A stretch of 37,436 nt of DNA from Planctomycetaceae bacterium (GCA_029259815.1 JAJDEJ010000260.1:1-37436); one strand, 5' to 3'. Shown: positions 28,162 to 37,313, counted from the stretch's first letter. The notes: generated by a model not told the origin, from the sequence alone. Numbers and translations: made by a program.

Positions 28162-28695
28162 TCAAGTGGCGACTGTTTCCTTTTCGGAAAGAACCGTTTC
28201 AGCCAGTTTCCCGTAAGCTTTGACCTTCTCGTCAATGCCGGGGGCCATTGCTCCAACGTGACCTGCCTCAGCGAGATTCAGGCGAATTTGCTGACAGATC
28301 GACTTGAGTTGTTCCACCTCCGCCTTGTTGATCCCAGCGGTCGCCTGTTGGCGAATTTGGTGGCAGGTGTCTGTGGTCTGTTTCCAGACAGCCTCTGCCT
28401 TCGCCGTCGCTGTGATGCGGTTCCGCCGCCGATCGTTGCTGCAAGCCTTCCGCTCAAGCCAGCCATCACGCTCCATTCGACGCAGCACACCAGCGAGAGT
28501 GGGCGGTTCAATACCAAGATAATCGGCCATCTCAGTTTGTGAGAAGCCTTCGTCGCACGCCAAGCAGGCAAGCACCTCCCACTGTCGGAGCGTCATGCCA
28601 AGTTGCAACAAATCAGCTTCCAAAACCCGTCGCATCGCATGGGATGTTGTGAACAACGCATACCCAAGGCTGTCTTCAAAATCAAATTCAAGCAA
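28162..28695 (-). CDS. MarR-family transcriptional regulator (TTG start)
   Basis: A 177-residue MarR-type winged-helix regulator. The N-terminal dimerisation helix begins FEDSLGYALFTTSHAMRRVLE, and the wing-helix region reads TLRQWEVLACLACDEGFSQTEMADYLGIEPPTLAGVLRRMERDGWLERK with RRRNRITAT in the wing. The conserved N terminus lies upstream of the first ATG (28635), so the start must be the TTG at 28695, which has a GGAGAG sequence about six bases upstream and no in-frame ATG before a stop at 28743. The C-terminal 40 residues are longer than in many MarRs. It is 13 bases from the converging gene at 28148. Its ligand and targets are unknown. Confidence 0.9.
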   Translation of the reverse strand: MLEFDFEDSLGYALFTTSHAMRRVLEADLLQLGMTLRQWEVLACLACDEGFSQTEMADYLGIEPPTLAGVLRRMERDGWLERKACSNDRRRNRITATAKAEAVWKQTTDTCHQIRQQATAGINKAEVEQLKSICQQIRLNLAEAGHVGAMAPGIDEKVKAYGKLAETVLSEKETVAT

Positions 28696-28813
28696 AATAT
28701 CTCTCCGCCAGACGATTCTGTCACTGGCATGATAAGCCGATCAACACTACAGGGGCAAGCCGGACTTCGCCCAAGGCCTCTGTCGTGAAGATTACCGTTG
28801 AATTGGTCCGACT

Positions 28814-31111
28814 CTAATGGTTGAAGAGAAACTCTCGGCTGCTGAGAATCGACCAGAAAATGTCCTCGATCACCTCTCGTTCATCTCCCGTGCCGGTGTC
28901 AGGCAGCATCGACACCAGACTCTCTCGCTCGGAGTCGGTCGGGAACCGTGCCAGACACGCGAGGTAAACCTCATCGAGTAGAGCCGCGTCCGACATGCCT
29001 GTTCGTCGGAGTTGCACCAGTTGGTCGACCCGATTCCCTGCGGCCTTCAGCTTCTCGTTGATCGTGTCACCATTCGACAGATGCAACACTTGCACCATGC
29101 TTGGCTCGTCGGAGCGCTCGCACTCACAGGTGATGCGTCGCTGATTGCGGCCGAAGGTCTGGAGAAAGTAATTCTTGACCGTCGAGTCATAGAGTTGAAT
29201 TGCTTTCGTCCCTGCGGGATAGAAGTCCGTGTCGGCGACATCAGAGCCAGCGTATGCGATTTGGTTGAACTCCGAGGGGACCCCCGTCACTTGCACGACG
29301 CCGTCATGCAAAACCTCTGCCATCATGCGGCGCGGGTAATAGCGTGAGTAGAAGCGTTTCTCTTCGGCATTCCCCGGCAAGGGCCGACTTGATCGTTGAT
29401 AGGCATTCGATTGCAGGATCGTCCGCATCAATGACTTGAGGTCAAACTTGTGCTCAATCAGCGACGCGGCCGCTGCGTTCAGCAACTCGTTATTTGAGGC
29501 GGGATTCGAGGCCCGCATGTCGTCAACCTGCTCAACCAATCCGACGCCAAAGAAGTTGGCCCACACGCGATTCGTGATTGATCGTGCAAAGTACGGGTTC
29601 TCAGGGGAGGTCATCCATGCAGCCAGAGCCTCACGGCGATCGGTCGGATCGTCGAACGGGATCGGCTCGGCATCGAGTGGAGTAGGCGGCTGCGGCTTAC
29701 CTGTCCGAGGCTGGGTCAGTTCACCCGTCTCGACGACGTAGAGTGTTCGCTTCCCGTCCCCATTCCGACCGTCCCCGCCCCAGCCTTTGGCTCGGACACG
29801 TGAGAACAAGTTTGCCATGGCGTAGTATTGGTCGTTGGTCCATTTTTCCAGCGGATGGTTATGGCACTTCGCACATCCGATCGACAAACCGAGAAACGCC
29901 TGACACGCGTTCTCATTCATGCCCTCGGGATCTTGATTGATGGCGAAGAAATTGGTCGCTCCGTTCTCATAACTGTTGCCGGTTGATGTCAGAATCTCCT
30001 GCACAAACTCGTCCCAAGGCGTGTTCTCTTCGACGCGTTCGTGGATCCACTCGTAGTACGCCTTCAACGCTTCGGGGCGAAGCAGATTTCCATTGAGCAT
30101 CAGAATGTCGGACCACCGGTACGTCCAGTAGTCGACAAACTCAGGTCGAGCCAACAACTCCTCAATCAGACGATCCCGTTTGTCTTCCGTGGCATCTCCC
30201 AGGAAGGCTTGGACTTCTTCGACCGATGGGAGCGCTCCGATCGTGTCGACATAGGCACGTCGCACAAAGTCCGCATCACTGCATGCCGCAGAGGCTGGCA
30301 GGTTCAGTCGTTGCAATTGCTCATCAATCAACTCGTCAATGAAGTTCCGCGGCTCACGTATGTCCACGAGTTCTGCTTGATCCCCGGTCTGTTCGTTGCT
30401 CGTAAACGGCACTGTGATGCGGGCGATTGCGAGCTTTGACGAATAGGACGCCACGATCGCGCCTTCGCCCGGACCAATCACTGTGACGGCCCCCTCCTGA
30501 CCGATCGTTGCCACCGCTTCGTTGGTGGACGACCAGATCACCCAACGAGTCACGTCTCTCGATGCTCCGTCTGAGAATTGGGCCGTGACAGCCATCTCTC
30601 GCTTGTCGCCGATAGCCTGTGTGGCGCGCTCTGGAGAGATGCTGATCCTCTCGACTCTTGCATCTTCCTCTGTCGGCGGGGCTGCCCCATTGGCGATCCA
30701 GTCGGCGATGATTCTGTACTCGACGGAGTCTGTCTCAAACCGGAGGCCCCCCTTGTGGGGAATGGCTCCCGAGGGTTTTGCGAGGAACAGGCTGCGACCG
30801 GGGTCCGACAGCACGACCCGCCGCCCGCGATCTTGCTTCACAATGTTGAAGAAGTCCGACTCTGGATCGTACCCCCGCAACGACAGCCGAAACCCGCCTT
30901 TCCCCGCGAGCGTCCCATGACATGACCCTGAGTTGCACCCCTGCTTCGCGAGGATGGGAAGCACATCGTTACGGAAACTGATCTGCGTGGAATCATCAGC
31001 CGTCGACGCGTCATCAGACAACACTGAATCGACAAACGATACGGAGACAATGAGACAGATGAAAACAGATGCAATGAATTGATTCATGGACGCTCGTCTG
31101 CTCACTGACAT
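28814..31111 (-). CDS. DUF1549/DUF1553 secreted cytochrome-like protein with BIG2 domain
   Basis: A 765-residue protein with a signal peptide (hydrophobic core about 12-30). It begins with a cytochrome-like segment containing C-N-S-G-S-C-H-G (the variant C-x4-CH heme motif usual in this family), then a BIG2-like Ig domain (about 155-245), DUF1549 (about 260-470) with a second heme-type motif C-A-K-C-H-N-H, and DUF1553 (about 520-760). These proteins, called PSCyt/PSD, are characteristic of planctomycetes and verrucomicrobia and are usually encoded next to a DUF1501 protein, as here. The biochemical role is not established. The ATG at 31111 lies directly after a hairpin; an ATG at 31087 is an alternative start. 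Confidence 0.92.
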   Translation of the reverse strand: MSVSRRASMNQFIASVFICLIVSVSFVDSVLSDDASTADDSTQISFRNDVLPILAKQGCNSGSCHGTLAGKGGFRLSLRGYDPESDFFNIVKQDRGRRVVLSDPGRSLFLAKPSGAIPHKGGLRFETDSVEYRIIADWIANGAAPPTEEDARVERISISPERATQAIGDKREMAVTAQFSDGASRDVTRWVIWSSTNEAVATIGQEGAVTVIGPGEGAIVASYSSKLAIARITVPFTSNEQTGDQAELVDIREPRNFIDELIDEQLQRLNLPASAACSDADFVRRAYVDTIGALPSVEEVQAFLGDATEDKRDRLIEELLARPEFVDYWTYRWSDILMLNGNLLRPEALKAYYEWIHERVEENTPWDEFVQEILTSTGNSYENGATNFFAINQDPEGMNENACQAFLGLSIGCAKCHNHPLEKWTNDQYYAMANLFSRVRAKGWGGDGRNGDGKRTLYVVETGELTQPRTGKPQPPTPLDAEPIPFDDPTDRREALAAWMTSPENPYFARSITNRVWANFFGVGLVEQVDDMRASNPASNNELLNAAAASLIEHKFDLKSLMRTILQSNAYQRSSRPLPGNAEEKRFYSRYYPRRMMAEVLHDGVVQVTGVPSEFNQIAYAGSDVADTDFYPAGTKAIQLYDSTVKNYFLQTFGRNQRRITCECERSDEPSMVQVLHLSNGDTINEKLKAAGNRVDQLVQLRRTGMSDAALLDEVYLACLARFPTDSERESLVSMLPDTGTGDEREVIEDIFWSILSSREFLFNH

Positions 31112-31113
31112 TA

Positions 31114-31155
31114 CTTCCTTTGCTTCTATTCATTTTTCAACAGAAGCAAAGGAAG
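31114..31155 (-). promoter_or_regulatory. 14-bp perfect hairpin covering the Shine-Dalgarno of the DUF1549/1553 gene
   Basis: CTTCCTTTGCTTCT at 31114-31127 and its exact complement at 31142-31155 flank a 14-base loop in the 67-base gap between the DUF1501 stop and the DUF1549/1553 start. In the minus-strand transcript the 3' arm ends two bases before the AUG and contains the only Shine-Dalgarno-like sequence, AAAGGAAG. No U-run follows on either strand, so it is not a typical terminator. It could sequester the ribosome site, or act as a processing or stability element. Confidence 0.75.
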
Positions 31156-31178
31156 GCAAGGAAGTGACGTGTTGTTGA

Positions 31179-32555
31179 CTAAAACAGTTCGTGAATCTCG
31201 CGGTGGCCGAAGTCGACCAGCGGAAAGGGGCGGCCTGCGGGGCCGGGGAGGTGGGATTCGAGGTCGAATCCCAGACTGTGGAAGATGGTTGCCAACACGT
31301 CGCCCGGCTCGACAGGTCGTTCGGCTGGGACTCCGCCCACCGGATCGCTCGCCCCAACAACTTGCCCGCCCTTCACTCCACCGCCAGCGTAGTAAGTTGT
31401 GAAACATTGCGGCCAGTGGTCGCGACCGCCAGCTGGGTTCACTCGGGGCGTGCGACCGAACTCCTGCAGATTGCACACCATTGTGTCGTCGAGCATCCCT
31501 CGGTCCGCGAGGTCTTCGATCAGGGCAGTGTACCCCTGATCGTACATGGGGCAAACGATCTCCTTCATGCCCTCGATCGAAGTGAAGGGTTTGGAGCCGT
31601 GAATGTCCCAAGTCACTTCGTTAAAGACCGTGAGGAACGAGTTGATTGTGATGAAGCGGACTCCGTTCTCAACAAGCCTTCGCGCGAGTAGGCAACATTG
31701 GCCAAAGCGGTTCATTCCGTATCGTTCACGCACCTTCTGCGGCTCCTTCGTCAGATCAAACGCCTCACGGGCCTGAGTACTCGTCATCATGCGGAAGGCA
31801 GCTTGAAAGTTGTCATTGAGCAAGGCCGCATTCTCGGTCGCCTCAAAGTTGCTGACAGCATCGTCGACGATCTCTCGCATCTTGCGACGGCGTTCGAGCC
31901 GGACCGTGCTGATGTCAGCGGGAGGCAGGAGGTCGGGCACTTTGAAGTCGGGCTTGGAGGGGTCAGCCATCAGGGCGAATGGATCGTACGCCTTGCCGAG
32001 GAATCCCCCCGCCTGACCGTTAGGCAGGTTGCCACCGCCGCGCCCCATGGTCTCCGGCAGGACGACGAACGGCGGCAGGTCGGTCTTGCGTCCAAGCAGA
32101 TAGCTCGCCACGGCTCCGGCGTGCGGCGTATTGACCCCACCCTGAAACTGTCGCCCCGTCTGCATCATCTGCCAACCCGCATCGTGGACAGCCGCTGCTG
32201 TGTGATAGCACGACCGCACCAGCGAGAACTTGTCCGCGATCTTCGCGTGCCTCGGCAGGATCTCCGAGAGTTGCATCCCAGGCACATTGGAGTCGACCGG
32301 GTTGAAGGGCCCGCGCACTTCGGCGGCGGCCTCGGGTTTCATGTCCCACAAGTCGATATGACTGGGGGCACCCAAGTTGAAAATCATGATGCAGGCCCGC
32401 TCATCATGACCCGGCTTGATGGCCCCGGCTTCTTTCGCGGCCAGGTAACTGGGCATCGACAACCCGACGCCGCCCAATGTGCCGACCTGCATGAAGTCCC
32501 GCCGGGTCATGCCATCGCAGGTCTGAGTCTTGCCGCGGCCAGTCAACGTGAGCAT
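31179..32555 (-). CDS. DUF1501-family protein, Tat-exported
   Basis: A 458-residue DUF1501 protein. The N terminus carries a twin-arginine signal (MTRRDFMQVGTLGGVGLSMP). The body resembles the alkaline phosphatase/sulfatase-like superfamily fold: CIMIFNLGAPSHIDLWDMKP, VRSCYHTAAAVHDAGWQMM, ITINSFL...WDIHG and LQEFGRTPRVN...GRDHWPQCFT. The metal-ligand-like Asp and His residues are retained. A GGAGAGG sequence precedes the ATG at 32555 by about five bases. It is the upstream partner of the DUF1549/1553 gene, 67 bases away, the standard planctomycete pair. The function is unknown; export of both proteins suggests a joint periplasmic task. Confidence 0.93.
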   Translation of the reverse strand: MLTLTGRGKTQTCDGMTRRDFMQVGTLGGVGLSMPSYLAAKEAGAIKPGHDERACIMIFNLGAPSHIDLWDMKPEAAAEVRGPFNPVDSNVPGMQLSEILPRHAKIADKFSLVRSCYHTAAAVHDAGWQMMQTGRQFQGGVNTPHAGAVASYLLGRKTDLPPFVVLPETMGRGGGNLPNGQAGGFLGKAYDPFALMADPSKPDFKVPDLLPPADISTVRLERRRKMREIVDDAVSNFEATENAALLNDNFQAAFRMMTSTQAREAFDLTKEPQKVRERYGMNRFGQCCLLARRLVENGVRFITINSFLTVFNEVTWDIHGSKPFTSIEGMKEIVCPMYDQGYTALIEDLADRGMLDDTMVCNLQEFGRTPRVNPAGGRDHWPQCFTTYYAGGGVKGGQVVGASDPVGGVPAERPVEPGDVLATIFHSLGFDLESHLPGPAGRPFPLVDFGHREIHELF

Positions 32556-32602
32556 GGAACCTCTCCGTCCGTCCGGTGGGTGATTGAGTCATCAAGTCAT
32601 GT

Positions 32603-32622
32603 GCAGACCGACCAAGGTCTGC
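32603..32622. terminator. Hairpin downstream of aceE, possible terminator
   Basis: GCAGACC (32603-32609) and GGTCTGC (32616-32622) form a perfect 7-bp stem with a six-base loop; flanking bases can extend it with one bulge. It lies about 300 bases after aceE and 48 bases before the DUF1501 start. No T-run follows, so terminator function is uncertain. Confidence 0.35.
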
Positions 32623-32680
32623 CATGTAGCTATTATCGCCTGAGACCGGGGGGGACCGTCAAGGGGCTGGCAAAATGGAT

Positions 32681-32838
32681 GGTGGGTCAGTTTGGCCAAG
32701 GTGGGTGGCACGCCCAGACCAACGGGATGGGAGTGGCGAGCGCGGGACAAGTGAAGGAAAGCTCCAAAACCATTCGCCACGCCCTTCCTGACGTCAGGGC
32801 GTGCCACCCGGAACGTCCTGGCAGTCAGCTGATCCACC
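32681..32838 (+). repeat. Palindromic intergenic element, divergent third copy (about 158 bp)
   Basis: A perfect 13-bp inverted repeat, GGGTGGCACGCCC at 32703-32715 and its complement at 32797-32809, lies inside weaker outer arms (32681-32690 and 32829-32838, 9 of 10 matching). GACCAACGGGA occurs at 32717-32727, exactly 14 bases from the start of the left arm, the same spacing as in the elements at 8190 and 11219. This links it to them although the rest of the sequence differs. It fills the gap between aceE and the DUF1501 gene. Confidence 0.75.
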
Positions 32839-32924
32839 AACCCAACATGAATCCCGTGAACGAACAGGTTCACAACCCACATACAGGAACGAACGCCGGA
32901 ATGGGGATCAAGGGTCAATGCGAC

Positions 32925-35630
32925 TCACGCCGTCCGAGGATCAATCTTGTCCGCGTCGATTCCCAGATCACGGAGGACTCCCGGCAGTTGTTGACGATCG
33001 TACTGACCTTCATCGGCCAATGCCGACAATGTCGCGAAGACCGTGCATTCTGCGTCGATTTCAAAGTGCCGGCGGAGAGTCTCTCGGGTGTCGCTGCGAC
33101 CGAAGCCATCTGTTCCCAGCACCTGATACCGACCCGGAATCCATTGGCGAATCTGATCGGCGACGAGGCGCACGTTATCACTGGCGGAGATAAACGGTCC
33201 GTCGATACCGTCGAGCGAGCTTTCAAGGTAGCTCACACGACCATCACCGTCGGGATGAAGTGCGTTCCAGCGAGACGTCGCCATCGCATCGCGGCACAAT
33301 TCGCTGTAGCTGGTGACGCTCCAGACGTCCGTACCGATGCCGTATTTCTCCTGCATGAGTTGCTGAGCACGCAGCACCTCTGGGAGAATGGTGCCCGAAC
33401 CGAACAACTGCGGACGTTTCTGCTGCCCGTCGCCACTGTCGGTCGAACTGATCCGGTACATCCCTTTGAGGATGCCCTCTTGGACGTGATCGCCCTTGGG
33501 CATCGATGGCATCTCGTACGCTTCGTTGTAGACCGAGATGTAATAGAAGATGTTTTCACCATCGGCGTACATGCGACGCAGGCCGTCTTGAATGATGACG
33601 GCCAGTTCGTACGCATACGCAGGGTCATAGGAGACGAGGTTGGGTACGGTCGTGGCCATAAGTTGGCTGTGTCCGTCCTGGTGCTGGAGTCCTTCGCCAT
33701 TCAGCGTTGTGCGTCCGGAGGTGCCGCCGATGAGGAAGCCCTTGACGCGTGAGTCAGCCGCACACCAGATCAGATCGCCGACTCGCTGGAAGCCGAACAT
33801 CGAGTAGTAGATGTAGAAGGGAATCATATTCTTGCCGAGATTGCTATACGTCGTCCCGGCGGCGATGAATGATCCCATCGCTCCTGCTTCGTTGATGCCC
33901 TCTTCGAGCACCTGCCCGTCCTTGGCTTCCTTGTAGTACATCATCTGGTCGCGATCGACCGGCTCGTAGGTCTGCCCCTTGCTGGAGTAGATGCCGAACG
34001 CACTGAAGAACGCCTCCATGCCGAATGTGCGTGCTTCGTCCGGGATGATGGGCACGATACGTTTGCCGATAACCTTGTGTCGCATCAGTCCTTGGAGAAT
34101 GCCTGCGTATGCCTGGGTCGTGGATGCTGTGCCCTTCTTCTCTTCGTTGCCGACGAGTTGACGGCTGAAGGCCTTATGATCGAGGTCCGGAACATCCAGT
34201 CGTTCGTCTGTCGGTCGACGAGATGGAATGTATCCGCCAAGTTGATCGCGTCGGGCATTGAGGTACGCCATCTCCTCACTGTCCGGAGCCGGTTTGTAAA
34301 ACGGCGCGTTGACGCAGTCTTCCTCAGAGATGGGGATGTCGAAGCGGCCGCGAAACTGCTTGAGTTCTTCGACATTCTCAAACTTCTTCTGGTTGTGAGC
34401 GACATTCCGTCCCTCGCCCGACTCACCCAAGCCGTATCCTTTAATTGTCTTGGCGAGGATGACCGTAGGGGCACCTTCGTGTTCCGTCGCTGCCTTGTAG
34501 GCGGCATAGACTTTCTCAGGGTCATGACCGCCACGTCGGAGCTTCTCGAGTTTCTGATCGGGGAGATGATCCACCAGTTCCAGGAGTTCATCATCGACGC
34601 CGAAGAAATGATTGCGGATGTACGCACCGTCAGAGACTGTGTACTTCTGGAACTGACCATCGACGACTTCGCCCATGCGTTTGACGAGTTTGCCGTTGTG
34701 ATCTCGGGCGAGAAGCGGGTCCCAGTCGCCCCCCCAGACCACTTTGATGGCGTTCCACCCGGCTCCACGAAACGCGCCTTCCAACTCCTGGATGATCTTG
34801 CCATTGCCTCGCACGGGACCATCGAGCCGTTGCAAGTTGCAGTTGATGACCCAAGTGAGGTTATCGAGGTTCTCACGGGAGGCGAGGGTGATCGCACCGA
34901 GAGTCTCCGGCTCGTCGACTTCGCCATCACCCACGAAGCACCACACACGGGACTGCGATGTATCGATGATGCCACGGGCGTGGAGGTAACGCAGGAACCG
35001 GGCCTGATAGATCGAGCAGATTGGCCCCAGACCCATCGACACCGTCGGGAACTGCCAGAAGTCCTCCATCAGCCAGGGGTGCGGATACGACGACAGACCT
35101 TCGCCACGTGTGGTCTCCTGTCGGAAGTTCTCCAACTGTGACTCACTCAGGCGCCCCTCAACAAAAGCCCGTGCATACATGCCGGGCGACGCGTGGCCCT
35201 GGAAGTAGACCATGTCTCCCGTGTGATCGTCCGTCCGGGCATGAAAGAAGTGGTTTTGGGCCACCTCGTACAATGTGGCTGAGGATGCAAACGTCGAGAT
35301 ATGTCCACCGACGTTCGTGTGCAGGTTTGCCCGGTGGACCATGGCCATCGCGTTCCAGCGGATGATCGACTTGATCCGCCGCTCAATCTCCATGTTGCCT
35401 GCAAAGCGGGGCTGATCCTCGAGGGAGATCGTGTTGATGTAAGGCGTCGTCGCCAGAAAGGGCATCGTCACTCCACGGACGTATGCCCGCTCACGCAACT
35501 GCACGAGCAGCTGTCGAGTGCGTTCCGGTCCATATCGATGCAGGACTGACTCCAGCGAATCGTACCACTCTTCCAGCTCCACAGGGTCGATCCCCTGCAC
35601 AACGCCGCCGCTGACTTGGTCTGTCGACAT
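32925..35630 (-). CDS. aceE: Pyruvate dehydrogenase E1 component, homodimeric type
   Basis: A 901-residue thiamine-diphosphate enzyme that decarboxylates pyruvate and reductively acetylates the E2 lipoyl domain. Length and sequence fit the single-chain (homodimeric) AceE class; E. coli AceE has 887 residues. The ThDP-binding motif is GDGEVDEPETLGAI...NLDNLTWVINCNLQ, and conserved blocks include HTNVGGHISTFASSATLYEV, FYIYYSMFGFQRVGDLIW and GTSGRTTLNGEGLQHQDGHS. The ATG at 35630 gives the expected N terminus. No aceF or lpd gene adjoins it, so the complex must be completed from elsewhere. The gene diverges from the oxidoreductase at 36010 across a repeat-containing gap. Confidence 0.97.
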   Translation of the reverse strand: MSTDQVSGGVVQGIDPVELEEWYDSLESVLHRYGPERTRQLLVQLRERAYVRGVTMPFLATTPYINTISLEDQPRFAGNMEIERRIKSIIRWNAMAMVHRANLHTNVGGHISTFASSATLYEVAQNHFFHARTDDHTGDMVYFQGHASPGMYARAFVEGRLSESQLENFRQETTRGEGLSSYPHPWLMEDFWQFPTVSMGLGPICSIYQARFLRYLHARGIIDTSQSRVWCFVGDGEVDEPETLGAITLASRENLDNLTWVINCNLQRLDGPVRGNGKIIQELEGAFRGAGWNAIKVVWGGDWDPLLARDHNGKLVKRMGEVVDGQFQKYTVSDGAYIRNHFFGVDDELLELVDHLPDQKLEKLRRGGHDPEKVYAAYKAATEHEGAPTVILAKTIKGYGLGESGEGRNVAHNQKKFENVEELKQFRGRFDIPISEEDCVNAPFYKPAPDSEEMAYLNARRDQLGGYIPSRRPTDERLDVPDLDHKAFSRQLVGNEEKKGTASTTQAYAGILQGLMRHKVIGKRIVPIIPDEARTFGMEAFFSAFGIYSSKGQTYEPVDRDQMMYYKEAKDGQVLEEGINEAGAMGSFIAAGTTYSNLGKNMIPFYIYYSMFGFQRVGDLIWCAADSRVKGFLIGGTSGRTTLNGEGLQHQDGHSQLMATTVPNLVSYDPAYAYELAVIIQDGLRRMYADGENIFYYISVYNEAYEMPSMPKGDHVQEGILKGMYRISSTDSGDGQQKRPQLFGSGTILPEVLRAQQLMQEKYGIGTDVWSVTSYSELCRDAMATSRWNALHPDGDGRVSYLESSLDGIDGPFISASDNVRLVADQIRQWIPGRYQVLGTDGFGRSDTRETLRRHFEIDAECTVFATLSALADEGQYDRQQLPGVLRDLGIDADKIDPRTA

Positions 35631-35783
35631 GAATCATCTCACTTTGTATCTATCTTGGCACCGACCTTGAGGCAGTCGGATCAATTGGATTTCATTTCAG
35701 GAACTGCAATTGTAGCAGCCAATCGGGGACGCAACACCCCGTGGTTGCGTTGTGTTCAGTCCAGAATCGAATGACAGGAAAGA

Positions 35784-35940
35784 GAAAAGCGGATCGGGCG
35801 GATGAGGCAGATCGTTACGGATTCTTTTGACTCAATCCAATGCCAATTGGTTGGTCGAACGAGATGCCGGTCAGATTGGCGGAAGGGTGACGCTTCATTT
35901 GATCCTAAGAAATCCGCCGCATCCGCCAAATCCGCTTTTC
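35784..35940. repeat. AT/GCGGAT-type inverted repeat element
   Basis: Two 29-base arms (35784-35812 and 35912-35940) are complementary at 25 of 29 positions and share GAAAAGCGGAT and GGCGGATG. The 99 bases between them hold no gene. It lies between the divergent aceE and oxidoreductase genes and is unrelated in sequence to the GGGTGGC elements. It may be a REP-like repeat or a transcribed hairpin near the promoters. Confidence 0.7.
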
Positions 35941-36009
35941 CTTTTGACGTTATTGACCACACGAAGTGTCTCAAACGATTCGCTACCATCTCACGCCCGA
36001 CTCCTTAGA

Positions 36010-37299
36010 ATGCTCTCCATGAACACGACATCAGAACTGCAAACACTGCGTGCCGGCATGGTCGGCATGGGCATGATTTTTGATGAGACGTACCGGCCGT
36101 TCTTCGAGCGAGCCCACAAGGAGGGTCTCTACGAACGACCGCTGGGAGACCTTGATGTGCAGCTCGCTGCGGTCGCCACCCGCACCGGCAGCCGGGCAGA
36201 GCGATATCGTGAGGATGCTCAGGATCGCATCCATCCCTTCGACAGTTTTGCCGGTGACGGCTCGGTTGAACGGATGCTGCATGAGAATCTCGACTTCGCC
36301 TGCGTCGCCACACCAGACGACCGCCACTTCGAGGCCGCCAAGCACGTCCTCGAAGCGGGCGTGCATCTGCTGGTCGAGAAGCCCTCCGTCCTCACACTCT
36401 CTGAGTTAGACGAACTCGTGGCTCTCGCCGAAGCCAAGGGAGTCCTTGCGAAGGTCGTCTACCACAAACTCCTCGACCCGGATCACAAGAAGCTGCGTAC
36501 GCTCGTTGTGGACGATGTTCTGCAGCACGTCAACAATGGCTACTGCACATTGTTGGAGCCGAAGCTCATCAGCGGCTCGCAGTTCTCCGAGTGGATCACC
36601 GGTCGCAACCCCGGCACGTACGTCGCCGTCCATTACATCAAGCTCATCGACTTTACCTTCGGCGGTCGACTCAAGACCGTCACAGCGACCGGTCAGCGAG
36701 GCCTCGTCGGCGAGGCAGACGGCCCGACGTGGGACAGCGTGCAGATGCGGATGATCTACGAGTACGACTCAGGACGTGAAGCAGCGTTCGACATTCACAC
36801 CTCTTGGGTCACGCCCGACAACTTCCCCGGCTACGTCGAGCAGGAAGTGCAATTCCGCTTCGACAACGGCCTCTGGAACGGCCACTCTCGCAAACGGGGC
36901 GTCGAATGCACGGTCGAAGGCAAGACCCCCTTTGACATGAAGATCTCCATGAACAATCACTACAACGGCACGTTCCTCGAACCGTGGGGCGAACGCTCCC
37001 AGCGAGGCTACGGCATCGAGGTCATCGAACGCTTCGTCCGTGAAGTCGCCTTCATCGAACACGGCGGCGCCTCAGCCGGCCGCGACGACCGCCTCACCCT
37101 CATGCGTCAACTCGCCTACAACGACCTCGCCGCCGACCGCCAGGTCGTCGCAGCCGTACAGGCCCTCGAAGCGATCCTCGACCGAGCGGCCAACGGCGAA
37201 CCCGACTGCATCGCCCGCATCAACGAGGACGCCGGCGGCCTCACACTCTACCGCCCCGGCCACGCTGAGCCAGAGGTGCTGTACGACGGGCTCGTTTAG
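36010..37299 (+). CDS. Gfo/Idh/MocA-family oxidoreductase
   Basis: A 429-residue NAD(P)-dependent oxidoreductase from the ATG at 36010; an ATG at 36019 is equally plausible, and neither has a clear Shine-Dalgarno. The Rossmann start is RAGMVGMGMIFDETYRPF, and the signature LLVEKPSVLTLSELDELVALAEAKG contains the E-K-P motif of the family. The C-terminal alpha/beta domain follows, with KLIDFTFGG and HTSWVTPDNFPGYVEQEVQF. An open extension to 35827 crosses the inverted repeat and is not coding-like. Substrates in this family are usually sugars or polyols; this one cannot be assigned. Confidence 0.9.
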   Translation: MLSMNTTSELQTLRAGMVGMGMIFDETYRPFFERAHKEGLYERPLGDLDVQLAAVATRTGSRAERYREDAQDRIHPFDSFAGDGSVERMLHENLDFACVATPDDRHFEAAKHVLEAGVHLLVEKPSVLTLSELDELVALAEAKGVLAKVVYHKLLDPDHKKLRTLVVDDVLQHVNNGYCTLLEPKLISGSQFSEWITGRNPGTYVAVHYIKLIDFTFGGRLKTVTATGQRGLVGEADGPTWDSVQMRMIYEYDSGREAAFDIHTSWVTPDNFPGYVEQEVQFRFDNGLWNGHSRKRGVECTVEGKTPFDMKISMNNHYNGTFLEPWGERSQRGYGIEVIERFVREVAFIEHGGASAGRDDRLTLMRQLAYNDLAADRQVVAAVQALEAILDRAANGEPDCIARINEDAGGLTLYRPGHAEPEVLYDGLV

Positions 37300-37313
37300 C
37301 ACTGTGCGAACAA

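Noticed and set aside
31698-33752. 684-codon open plus-strand frame
   Set aside because: It runs antisense to the DUF1501 and aceE genes and across the repeat-filled gap between them; its translation has no domain and no ribosome binding site. It is a by-product of high GC codon use.
34077-35141. 354-codon open plus-strand frame
   Set aside because: It lies wholly antisense within aceE, whose identity is certain.
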